Shown here one piece after another: positions 1-5,360 of a stretch of DNA of 10,464 nucleotides (positions are counted from its first letter, which is position 1; every line of letters begins with the position of its first letter). The notes below the pieces were generated by a model. That model worked only from the letters and a program-made list of their open reading frames with translations. It had not been told where the DNA came from and did not search any database. Source of the DNA: Gammaproteobacteria bacterium (GTDB lineage: Bacteria; Pseudomonadota; Gammaproteobacteria; Xanthomonadales; Xanthomonadaceae); the NCBI GenBank assembly GCA_012510865.1, contig JAAZHF010000246.1, positions 1 to 10,464 on the forward strand, written 5' to 3'. A program made the position numbers and the translations under genes.

Positions 1-236
1 AGCAGGTGCTCGAGCGCGGCTTCACGGTGGTGGACGTGGCCGCGCGCATCGGAATCCCCAAGCACACGCTGTACGGCTGGGTGCAGAAGGCGAAGAAGGC
101 CGGCAGGCCGGCCGCAGGTTCCGCGCCGGCGGGGACTGACTCGGCTGAAATGCGGCGCCTCAAGGCCGAGCTGCGGCGCGTGACCGAGGAGCGCGACATT
201 CTAAAAAAAGCCGCCGCGTACTTTGCCAGAGGGTAA
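1..236 (+). CDS. IS3-family transposase OrfA (5' partial)
   Basis: OrfA is the DNA-binding subunit of IS3-type transposition and supplies the N-terminus of the OrfAB transposase made by frameshifting. The frame is open from the left edge (first full codon at 3), so the true start lies outside the window; a GTG at 6 is internal. A helix-turn-helix is visible in the segment TVVDVAARIGIPKHTLYGWV. It is followed by a Lys/Ala/Gly linker and a leucine-zipper-like helix (MRRLKAELRRVTEERDIL) of the kind that mediates OrfA multimerisation. The stop is TAA at 234-236. OrfB begins 17 nt downstream in the -1 frame. About 20-25 N-terminal residues are probably missing, judged by usual OrfA length. Confidence 0.88.
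   Translation, partial: QVLERGFTVVDVAARIGIPKHTLYGWVQKAKKAGRPAAGSAPAGTDSAEMRRLKAELRRVTEERDILKKAAAYFARG
203..209 (+). other. Programmed -1 ribosomal frameshift site (A7)
   Basis: Seven consecutive A residues sit in the orfA frame as A_AAA_AAA, followed by G, 24 nt before the orfA stop. Slipping back one base leads into a frame that stays open through the orfB ATG at 254 and continues to 1105. This is the usual way IS3 elements make the OrfAB transposase. Position and phase are read directly; use of the site is inferred from the family. I did not identify a downstream stimulatory structure. Confidence 0.75.
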
Positions 237-253
237 GGGCGAAGTACGCGTTC

Positions 254-1105
254 ATGCGCGCGCATATCGGCGAGTTCAGGCTGGTCGCAATGTGCCGGGT
301 CCTCGGCGTGCACCGGAGCGGCTACTACGCCTGGGTTCGGCAGTCGCTCAGCCGGCGTGAGCGCGAGGACCAACGGTTGCTTGGCCTCATCAAGCACTCC
401 TGGCTGGCCAGCGGAGGCGTGTACGGCCACCGCAAGATCACGCTGGACCTGCGCGAAGCGGGCGAGACCTGCAGCCGCCACCGCGTGCAGCGGCTGATGA
501 AGGCCGAGGGTCTGCGTGCGCAGGTTGGTTACGGCAGGAAGCCCCGCCATTGCGGTGGCCCGGTGGGTGCGGTCGACAACGTGCTCAACCGCGACTTCGC
601 CCCCGACGCACCGAACAAGGTCTGGGTCACGGACATCACCTACATCCGCACCTACGAGGGCTGGTTGTTCCTCGCGGCGGTCATGGACCTGTACTCGCGG
701 CAGATCGTAGGCTGGGCCACGGCGCCGACGATGACCAGCGACCTGGTGCTGCAGGCCCTGGTGGCAGCAGCGTGGCGACGCAAGCCGGGACCGGGCGTCA
801 TGGTGCACTCCGACCAGGGCAGCCAGTTCACCAGCAGCGACTGGCAGTCCTTCCTGAAAGCGCATCGGATGGTTCCGAGCATGAGCCGTCGCGGCAACTG
901 CCACGACAATGCGGTGGCCGAGAGCTTCTTCAGCATCCTGAAGAAGGAGCGGATCAAGCGGCGGATCTATCCGACCCGGGCCGCGGCAGCCTCGGACGTG
1001 TTCGACTACATCGAGATGTTCTACAACCCGGTTCGTCGCCATGGTTCCGCTGGCGATGTCTCACCGGTAGAGTTCGAAAGGCGCTACGCGCAAAGCGGCC
1101 GATGA
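254..1105 (+). CDS. IS3-family transposase OrfB (DDE integrase core)
   Basis: This is the catalytic half of the IS3 transposase, normally made as an OrfAB fusion by -1 frameshifting. The 283-residue frame opens with the family N-terminus (MCRVLGVHRSGYYAW), then an HTH_21-like segment (GVYGHRKITLDLR) and the retroviral integrase core. The DDE triad is visible: Asp in VTDITYIRTYEGW, Asp in MVHSDQGSQFTSSDW, and Glu in HDNAVAESFFSILKKE, with a basic residue seven positions on. The C-terminus has the usual DYIEMFYNPVRRH segment. Length is normal and no frameshift or internal stop is seen. Its TGA overlaps an ATG at 1102 that opens the next small frame. The ATG at 254 is the first in frame, but frameshift entry from orfA is the likelier source of active protein. 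Confidence 0.93.
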   Translation: MRAHIGEFRLVAMCRVLGVHRSGYYAWVRQSLSRREREDQRLLGLIKHSWLASGGVYGHRKITLDLREAGETCSRHRVQRLMKAEGLRAQVGYGRKPRHCGGPVGAVDNVLNRDFAPDAPNKVWVTDITYIRTYEGWLFLAAVMDLYSRQIVGWATAPTMTSDLVLQALVAAAWRRKPGPGVMVHSDQGSQFTSSDWQSFLKAHRMVPSMSRRGNCHDNAVAESFFSILKKERIKRRIYPTRAAAASDVFDYIEMFYNPVRRHGSAGDVSPVEFERRYAQSGR

Positions 1106-1311
1106 GTGTCTATGAAACTCTGGGCGGTCCACCTGAAGGCCAGCACGGCCCGAACCACTGCGCAGCCCGCCACTACCGCCGCACCGTCTACAACCACACC
1201 GAGCTGGCCGGCCCCTGCGCCGGCTACTGTGACTGTCCGAATGAAGCGTCAGCAGCCCGCGTGGCCAGCCAGCTCAAGCAACTCGGGTCACGCACCACGT
1301 TCTCGCTGTAA
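1102..1311 (+). pseudogene. IS-truncated ORF; host C-terminal fragment with an IS-supplied start
   Basis: From about 1132 the +1 frame carries what looks like a real protein tail. It contains HYRRTVYNHTELAGPC and GYCDCPNEASAARV, and ends QLKQLGSRTTFSL with TAA at 1309-1311. Third codon positions here are mostly G or C, while the competing open frame has many A/T third positions. There is no ATG, GTG or TTG in this frame within the host part, so the original start was probably removed by the IS. The IS end provides a new ATG at 1102 that overlaps the orfB stop as ATGA. This gives a 69-residue hybrid whose first 10 residues come from IS sequence. I do not recognise the family; the three Cys in the C-x6-C-x-C-like cluster could bind metal, which is a guess. 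It could also be a complete small gene if the IS boundary is wrong. Confidence 0.5.
1106..1131 (+). repeat. Probable right terminal inverted repeat of the IS
   Basis: The 26 bp immediately after the orfB stop read as the outer end of an IS3-type repeat. The reverse complement begins TGGACCGCCCAGAGTTTCAT, and the element end is CA at 1130-1131. IS3-family ends typically start with TG, lie just outside orfB and have a GC-rich inner part like this. The left copy is outside the window, so the repeat cannot be paired, and the target duplication (3-5 bp expected, starting at 1132) cannot be confirmed. Confidence 0.55.
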
Positions 1312-1323
1312 ATCCGTTCCGGC

Positions 1324-1329
1324 AGGAGA
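1324..1329 (+). promoter_or_regulatory. Ribosome binding site of the pirin gene (fixes a GTG start)
   Basis: AGGAGA lies 7 nt before the GTG at 1337. It selects that GTG over the much earlier in-frame starts reaching back into the IS end, which would add about 77 low-complexity Pro/Ala/Thr residues. Confidence 0.8.
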
Positions 1330-1336
1330 CTCACCC

Positions 1337-2230
1337 GTGATCGAACTCATCATCCAGCAGCGCCGCCGCGACCTCGGGGCCTTTGAAGTGGGCCGCGTAC
1401 TGCCGTTCTCCAAGCGGCGCATGATTGGCCCCTACATCTTCTTCGACCGCATGGGTCCGAAGCAGATCGAACCGGGACTGCCCCGGGAAGCCGATGTCCG
1501 CCCCCACCCGCATATCGGTCTGTCGACGATCACCTATCTGTTCGATGGGGAGATCATGCATCGTGACAGCGTCGGGTCCGAGCAACCGATCCGGCCAGGA
1601 GAGGTCAACTGGATGACGTCCGGAAGCGGCATTACCCACTCCGAGCGTTTCGAGGAACTGCGCGCCCATGGTGGACCGATGGACGGCATCCAGGCCTGGG
1701 TGGCATTGCCCTACGAGCGCGAGGAGATGGACCCGGGCTTCTGGCACTACCCGGACGAGGCGCTGCCGACGTTCGACGGCGACGGCATCGTCGGACGCCT
1801 GATCGCGGGACGCCTGGCCGGCATCGAGTCACCGGTGAAGATCGATTCCCCGCAGTTCTACGTGCACTGGCAGCTGCCCGCCGGATCCCGGGTGACCTTG
1901 CCGGCGGAGTACAGCGAGCGCGCGGTCTACGTCGCCAGGGGCGATGTCGAAGTGGCCGGGGAACGCATCGCGGCCGGAAGCATGGCGGTCCTCGCGCCCG
2001 GCAAGGCGGCGACGATTGCGGCACTGCGCGATGCCGTTGTCATGGGGCTGGGCGGTGAGCCGGTCGGGCCCCGCCACATCGATTGGAACTTCGTGTCCTC
2101 CTCGAAGGAGCGCATCGAACAGGCGCGCGCGGACTGGGCCGCGGGCCGGATGAAGTTGCCGGACCTGGACAACGACGAGTTCATACCGCTCCCGCCCAGG
2201 ATCGGAGCCGCACCGGAGCCCATGTCCTGA
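1337..2230 (+). CDS. Pirin-family bicupin protein
   Basis: The 297-residue product is a pirin, a metal-binding bicupin. Some bacterial pirins have quercetinase activity and others bind and modulate enzymes; which applies here cannot be told. The N-terminal cupin carries all four metal ligands at the expected spacing: H57 and H59 in RPHPHIGLSTITYLF, and H101 and E103 in GSGITHSER. Conserved pirin segments include GPYIFFDRMGP and DGIQAWVALP. The C-terminal cupin (about residues 165-245) and a final helix with FIPLPPR complete the fold. The GTG start at 1337 is chosen because of the AGGAGA Shine-Dalgarno and because the pirin homology begins there. The IS lies a short way upstream and may have separated the gene from its promoter; no promoter is obvious in 1312-1336. 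Confidence 0.93.
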   Translation: MIELIIQQRRRDLGAFEVGRVLPFSKRRMIGPYIFFDRMGPKQIEPGLPREADVRPHPHIGLSTITYLFDGEIMHRDSVGSEQPIRPGEVNWMTSGSGITHSERFEELRAHGGPMDGIQAWVALPYEREEMDPGFWHYPDEALPTFDGDGIVGRLIAGRLAGIESPVKIDSPQFYVHWQLPAGSRVTLPAEYSERAVYVARGDVEVAGERIAAGSMAVLAPGKAATIAALRDAVVMGLGGEPVGPRHIDWNFVSSSKERIEQARADWAAGRMKLPDLDNDEFIPLPPRIGAAPEPMS

Positions 2231-2264
2231 GCGCCCGATCACACGACTGGTTGCACAGTTCCCC

Positions 2265-2288
2265 ACCGTCCCGCTCCGACGGTTTCTC
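2265..2288 (+). terminator. Possible weak intrinsic terminator after the pirin gene
   Basis: ACCGTC at 2265-2270 pairs perfectly with GACGGT at 2278-2283 across a 7-nt loop, and TTTCTC follows. It lies 34 nt after the pirin stop in the 150-bp gap between two convergent genes. The stem is only 6 bp and the T-run is broken, so it is at best a weak terminator. I see nothing else clear in 2231-2380; a 5-bp inverted pair at 2294-2310 has no T-run. Confidence 0.4.
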
Positions 2289-2380
2289 GATCCGCCTGCA
2301 GCCTCCAGGCAGAGCGAAGGAACAGGGTCAACAGGGCCCGCGACCAGCAGTCACGCCGCGCCGCTGACGGCAAGGCCCAG

Positions 2381-2878
2381 TCAGCCGTCGCGCTCACGCT
2401 CCAGCAGCAGCCGCCCGATCATCGCGCCCAGGGCAAGGTCGTCCGCACGCCCGAAATGGCTCATCCTCAGCAGGCCGCGGTGGTCCACCAGCGCCACGCT
2501 GGGAGTGCCGCGGAAGCCGTAGCGGCGCATCGTCACGGGGACGGGGCCGTCGCCTCCGGGGCGGTCGATGGCGATCGGGAAGCGCAGGCGGTATTCGTGC
2601 ACGAAGGCGGTCAGGGCCTCGATGCCCATCGCGGCGTGGTGCTCGAACACGGTGTGCAGTCCGACCACCGCCAGGCCCTGCCCCGCGAAGCGCTCGTGCA
2701 CGGCGGAGGCCTGCGGCAGGCCGTGGCTGACGCAGGCCGGGCACAGCATCTGGAACGCGTGCAGGAACACCACCTGCCCGCGAAGGCCGTGAAGCGTCAG
2801 CGGTCCGGCGGTGTTCAACCAGGCGGCGGCATCGATCTCCGGGGCGGGACCGGAGCGCGCGGGCGTCGGGAGGTTCAT
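2381..2878 (-). CDS. Thioredoxin-like (redoxin/TlpA-type) protein with CPAC motif
   Basis: The 165-residue product has a thioredoxin fold of the AhpC/TSA-TlpA kind, expected to do thiol-disulfide exchange. The redox motif is C46-P-A-C49 in FQMLCPACVSHG after strand QVVFLHAF. The cis-proline loop is T125-P126 in FRGTPSVALVDHRG. The middle has the extended insert seen in TlpA/DipZ-type domains (VVGLHTVFEHH, then the helix before RFPIAID). No signal peptide or membrane segment is visible, so it is probably cytoplasmic. The ATG at 2878 is preceded by AAGGAG at 2886-2891 (revcomp on this strand), 7 nt upstream. It lies 46 nt downstream of the SRAP gene on the same strand, which suggests co-transcription. 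The substrate is unknown. Readings of this frame that run further upstream are overlap with the SRAP gene. Confidence 0.88.
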   Translation of the reverse strand: MNLPTPARSGPAPEIDAAAWLNTAGPLTLHGLRGQVVFLHAFQMLCPACVSHGLPQASAVHERFAGQGLAVVGLHTVFEHHAAMGIEALTAFVHEYRLRFPIAIDRPGGDGPVPVTMRRYGFRGTPSVALVDHRGLLRMSHFGRADDLALGAMIGRLLLERERDG

Positions 2879-2924
2879 GGCAGGACTCCTTCTGTTGACG
2901 GGCGGACGTCGTCGACGGGTCCCA

Positions 2925-3845
2925 TCATGCCGCTTCGCGATGTTCGAAATGGAGGCGCTCGCGGTCGTCGAGGATCGCGAACAGCTCGGCGGGCGTGGCG
3001 GCGCCCGGCACCAGCCAGCGGTCGAGGTGCTCCTCGCGGATGGGGATGATGCAGCGGTCGTGGCCGGCGGCGGCGATCTCCGGTGGTGGCTCGTCGGTGA
3101 TCGTGGCGAACGACAGCAGGTCCCCGCCCTCTTCGTCCGTCCAGCGCGACCACAGGCAGGCCACGAGCATCGGGCCACCCGTGTCGGGGCGGAACTCGAG
3201 CACCACGTCGCGGCCGTCGCGCTGGACGTGTTCGTAGAAGGCGCTGGCCAGCACCACGCCGTGCGTCCGGCCGAACTGCCCTTTCCAGGTCCGCTCAAGG
3301 CTTTCCCGGCGCGCGTTGTAGGTGCCCGGGAACCTGCGGTCCCACGACTCGGGCTTGCCCTCGGGGCGGCACTGGTACCGCATCGGCAGTACCACGCGCC
3401 GCCCGTCCTGCCAGACCATCACGGGTGCGGACTGGCCCGGATAGATGCGACCGTCGGCCGCTTCCGGCCGGGTCCGCCGCAGGTCGGCGAGGCCGGCCTC
3501 CAGCCGTGCGATCCTGTTCGAGCCGATGCGGACGTCGTCGGCGGCCTTCTTCGTCGGCTTGCGCGACAGCGCCCGCCGGCCGGCCGCGACGCGCTCGCGC
3601 TGTTCCGCCAGTTCACGCTCGGTCGCCGCCACGTCGCGGGCGATCCAGAACCGGGCGGCGGTCCGCAGCGCATGCGCCCGGGGGGACGGGTCCGCGGCGG
3701 CGGCGTCCCGGAGGCCCTTGGGCCACTTCGGGCGCTTGCCGGGATCGGCCATGGCCTGGCGGGTGAACTCCTCCAGCGACACCGTGGCGCCGAACCGGTC
3801 CACGTACCTGCGGTAGTTCGCTTCGACCAGCGCGGAATAGCACAT
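2925..3845 (-). CDS. SRAP-domain protein (SOS response-associated, HMCES/YedK family), long variant
   Basis: SRAP proteins form a covalent thiazolidine crosslink with abasic sites in single-stranded DNA, through the amino-terminal Cys left after Met removal. All key residues of the family are present: C2 (MCYSA), N177 in GTYNARRESL, E205 in SAFYEH, and H262 in AGHDRCIIPI. At 306 residues it is much longer than E. coli YedK (222). The extra length lies between the MCYS end and the Asn motif, about residues 40-135. It is charged and Arg/Ala/Glu-rich, with probable coiled-coil helices (ATERELAEQRERVAAGRRAL; RIARLEAGLADLRR). Start at 3845 is chosen because it makes Cys residue 2 and has GGAG 6 nt upstream. 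An in-frame ATG at 3887 also has a good Shine-Dalgarno but would bury the Cys. The thioredoxin-like gene follows on the same strand. Confidence 0.92.
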   Translation of the reverse strand: MCYSALVEANYRRYVDRFGATVSLEEFTRQAMADPGKRPKWPKGLRDAAAADPSPRAHALRTAARFWIARDVAATERELAEQRERVAAGRRALSRKPTKKAADDVRIGSNRIARLEAGLADLRRTRPEAADGRIYPGQSAPVMVWQDGRRVVLPMRYQCRPEGKPESWDRRFPGTYNARRESLERTWKGQFGRTHGVVLASAFYEHVQRDGRDVVLEFRPDTGGPMLVACLWSRWTDEEGGDLLSFATITDEPPPEIAAAGHDRCIIPIREEHLDRWLVPGAATPAELFAILDDRERLHFEHREAA

Positions 3846-3851
3846 GTCCTG

Positions 3852-3855
3852 CTCC
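3852..3855 (-). promoter_or_regulatory. Ribosome binding site supporting the SRAP start at 3845
   Basis: On the minus strand GGAG stands 6 nt before the ATG at 3845, the start that leaves the catalytic Cys at position 2. A competing GGGAGG (3894-3899) stands 6 nt before an in-frame ATG at 3887 and could give a 14-residue extension. The enzymology of the family favours 3845. Confidence 0.6.
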
Positions 3856-3962
3856 ACCAGGCCCCGGCGGGCCGCGTGGGTGCCCATGGCCATCCTCCCA
3901 CAGCGGGCCACCGCCGGCACGCCCGTGGCTGGCCGCACGCGACGGGCGACCGCGTCTGTCCT

Positions 3963-4517
3963 TTGGACTCCGAGCTCAGGGTGCTGGGCGAGATCGGCGC
4001 GCAGTACCACGGGCTCGATCCGAGCGATCCCTGGTTCGAGCCCTACCTTGCGCTGGCCGAGGAGTTCGACCTCCCCGTCGGCATCCACACCGGGCTGGGG
4101 CCGCCGGGGACCCCTTGCGGGTGCTGCCCCGGCTTCAGCGCCGGCCTCGGCAATCCCCGGCTGCTGGAGCCGATGCTCAAGCGCCACCCGAAGCTGCGCG
4201 TCTGGCTGATGCACGCGGGCTGGCCCTACCTTCAGGAAACCAAGGCCCTGATGTACGTCTACCCGCAGCTCCACGCGGACGTGTCGGTGATCAACTGGAT
4301 CATCCCGCGGCAGGAATTCCACGACTACCTGCAGGCGCTGGTGACGGCCGGCCTGGGCGACCGCCTGATGTTCGGCTCCGACCAGATGGCGTGGCCGGAG
4401 GCGATCGGGCTCGCGATCGAGGGCGTGGACAGCGCGCCGTTCCTGACCGCGGAGCAGAAGTGGGCGATCTTCCACGACAACGCCGCGCGCTTCCTCAAGC
4501 TGCCCCGGGGGGACTGA
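3963..4517 (+). pseudogene. Amidohydrolase (Amidohydrolase_2 family), C-terminal part only
   Basis: The frame encodes the C-terminal 180 or so residues of a TIM-barrel metal-dependent hydrolase. Visible barrel motifs are LGEIGAQYHGLDPSDPWFEP, FDLPVGIHTG, LRVWLMHAGWPYLQE and DRLMFGSDQMAWPE, the last holding the catalytic Asp of the GSD motif. The terminal helix is IFHDNAARFLKL. The N-terminal half, including the HxH metal motif of this superfamily, is missing. Homology seems to begin abruptly near SELRVLGEIG (about 3966-3995). Upstream sequence in all three frames does not continue it and instead is the 5' flank of the divergent SRAP gene. There is no ATG or good ribosome binding site; 3963 (TTG) only marks where the recognisable part begins. 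The remaining codons look well kept and no stop interrupts them, so the truncation may be recent. Substrate unknown. Confidence 0.78.
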
Positions 4518-4530
4518 GCCGTCCCGCGGG

Positions 4531-4546
4531 TGCATACTTCCGGGCA
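4531..4546 (+). promoter_or_regulatory. -10-like box directly before the TRIC gene (leaderless start likely)
   Basis: CATACT at 4533-4538, preceded by TG at 4531-4532, ends 7 nt before the ATG at 4546, so transcription would begin at or next to the start codon. No Shine-Dalgarno sequence is seen, and no good -35 is visible. The stretch ACTTCCG at 4536-4542 recurs at exactly the same distance from the ATG at 5268. Confidence 0.45.
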
Positions 4547-5211
4547 TGATCGCGCTTGAACTCCAGGGGACGCTCGAGCTCCGCACGCTCGTCCTGGTGC
4601 TGGACCTGTGCGGGACCTTCGCGTTCGCGGTCAGCGGCGCGGTGGCCGCGGTGCGCCAGCGCCTGGACATCTTCGGGGTCCTGGTGGTGTCGTTCGCGGC
4701 CTCCACCTTCGGCGGCATCAGCCGAGACGTGCTGATCGGAGCCACGCCGCCGGCCGCGGTCCAGGACTGGCGCTACCTGGCGACGGCGGTGGCGGCGGGC
4801 GTGGTCACCTTCTTCTGGTCCCCGCTGATCGAGCGGCTGCGCAATCCGGTCAGGATGCTCGACGCGGTCGGACTCGCCTTCTTTGCCGTCGCGGGGACCG
4901 AGAAGGCCCTGGTGTTCGGCCTCGGCCCGGTGATGGCGGCGATGATGGGCATGCTCACCGGCATCGGCGGGGGCATGGCCCGGGACATCCTGCTGGCCAA
5001 CGTGCCGGTGGTGCTGCGCGCCGAGCTGTATGCGGTGGCGGCCCTGGTCGGGGCGGGCATCGTGGTCGTCGGCCACCTGCTGGACCTGCCGCTGGTGCCG
5101 ATGGCGGTGGTCGGCGGCCTGGCCTGCTTCGTGCTGCGGATGCTGGCCCTGCGCCGGGGCTGGCGCCTGCCGGTGGCCGGGGGGACGCCGCCCTCCGACG
5201 GGACCGGATGA
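4546..5211 (+). CDS. TRIC-type cation channel / UPF0126 membrane protein (YicG-like)
   Basis: The 221-residue product is a seven-helix inner-membrane protein built from two UPF0126 repeats, the fold of prokaryotic trimeric intracellular cation (TRIC) channels, which conduct K+ and Na+. Each repeat has its signature glycine motif: FGGISRDVL at residues 55-63 and GGGMARDILL at 141-150, at the kinked pore helices. Hydrophobic segments run from about residue 15 (LVLVLDLCGTFAFAVSG) to about 200 (LACFVLRMLAL), ending in a short polar tail. The ATG at 4546 has no Shine-Dalgarno but follows a -10-like box by 7 nt. It starts 28 nt after the amidohydrolase remnant and probably has its own promoter. Length is normal (about 200-220). 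The physiological role in this organism is unknown. Confidence 0.92.
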   Translation: MIALELQGTLELRTLVLVLDLCGTFAFAVSGAVAAVRQRLDIFGVLVVSFAASTFGGISRDVLIGATPPAAVQDWRYLATAVAAGVVTFFWSPLIERLRNPVRMLDAVGLAFFAVAGTEKALVFGLGPVMAAMMGMLTGIGGGMARDILLANVPVVLRAELYAVAALVGAGIVVVGHLLDLPLVPMAVVGGLACFVLRMLALRRGWRLPVAGGTPPSDGTG

Positions 5212-5254
5212 GCCCGGCTTGATCTGGGACAGCCGGCGTACGGCCGCGGGCCGC

Positions 5255-5268
5255 TAGACTTCCGCCGA
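5255..5268 (+). promoter_or_regulatory. -10-like box of the copper operon
   Basis: TAGACT at 5255-5260 ends 7 nt before an ATG at 5268. The spacing, and the 7-mer ACTTCCG (5258-5264), match the TRIC gene start exactly. No convincing -35 lies 16-18 nt upstream, which would fit an activator-dependent promoter, but no CueR- or CopR-type operator palindrome is evident. It is the best promoter candidate in the 148-bp gap before copA. Confidence 0.4.
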
Positions 5269-5360
5269 TGTTCCCCTCCCACCCGTCCGTGCGGATCCGC
5301 CCGCCGTTCCGCCACCGCGCCCTGCGGGCGCGGTGTCCACGGTTGGACAGGAGCCCCTGA
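5268..5360 (+). CDS. Possible 30-residue leader peptide overlapping the copA start
   Basis: An ATG at 5268 opens a 30-codon frame rich in Arg and Pro (begins MFPSHPSVRIRPPFRHR). It contains two His and one Cys and ends with TGA at 5358-5360. The stop overlaps the copA ATG as TGATG, an arrangement that often couples translation. The ATG is 7 nt after a -10-like box and has no Shine-Dalgarno, so it would be read as a leaderless start. It is not recognisable as CopL, the small protein found before copA in some Xanthomonas. It may be chance in GC-rich DNA; a coding or regulatory role is inference. Confidence 0.3.
   Translation: MFPSHPSVRIRPPFRHRALRARCPRLDRSP
5349..5353 (+). promoter_or_regulatory. 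Ribosome binding site deciding the copA start
   Basis: AGGAG lies 6 nt before the ATG at 5360, favouring it over the in-frame GTG at 5333, which has no such site and would add 9 residues before the Tat signal. Confidence 0.75.

Larger units (their letters stand above)
1..1131 (+). mobile_element. IS3-family insertion sequence, right part (left end outside window)
   Basis: This is a two-ORF IS3-family element: orfA, then orfB in the -1 frame, with an A7 slippage run near the end of orfA. The orfB product carries the DDE integrase core typical of the family, in a form like the IS3 subgroup. The element enters from the left window edge, so the left inverted repeat and the start of orfA are not visible. 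The right boundary is placed at 1131 because the 26 bp after the orfB stop look like an IS3-type terminal repeat ending in CA. That boundary is a judgement from family style; it cannot be matched to the left end here. Both ORFs are intact as far as seen, so the copy may be active. Confidence 0.85.

Noticed and set aside
550..1101. Plus-frame ORF inside orfB continuing to 1311
   Set aside because: The part inside orfB is an out-of-frame shadow of the transposase. Only the stretch from 1102 on is considered.
1106..1336. In-frame N-terminal extension of pirin reaching back to the IS end
   Set aside because: The residues are Pro/Ala/Thr-rich with poor codon bias, pirin homology begins at 1337, and a good AGGAGA precedes the GTG there.
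2811..3962. Plus-strand open frame running upstream of the amidohydrolase remnant
   Set aside because: It is the antisense of the SRAP and thioredoxin-like genes. The translation there shows no amidohydrolase features, so it is not the missing N-terminus.
3846..4745. Minus-strand frame extending far upstream of the SRAP Met
   Set aside because: It covers the antisense of the amidohydrolase and TRIC genes. SRAP homology and the required Cys2 fix the start at 3845.
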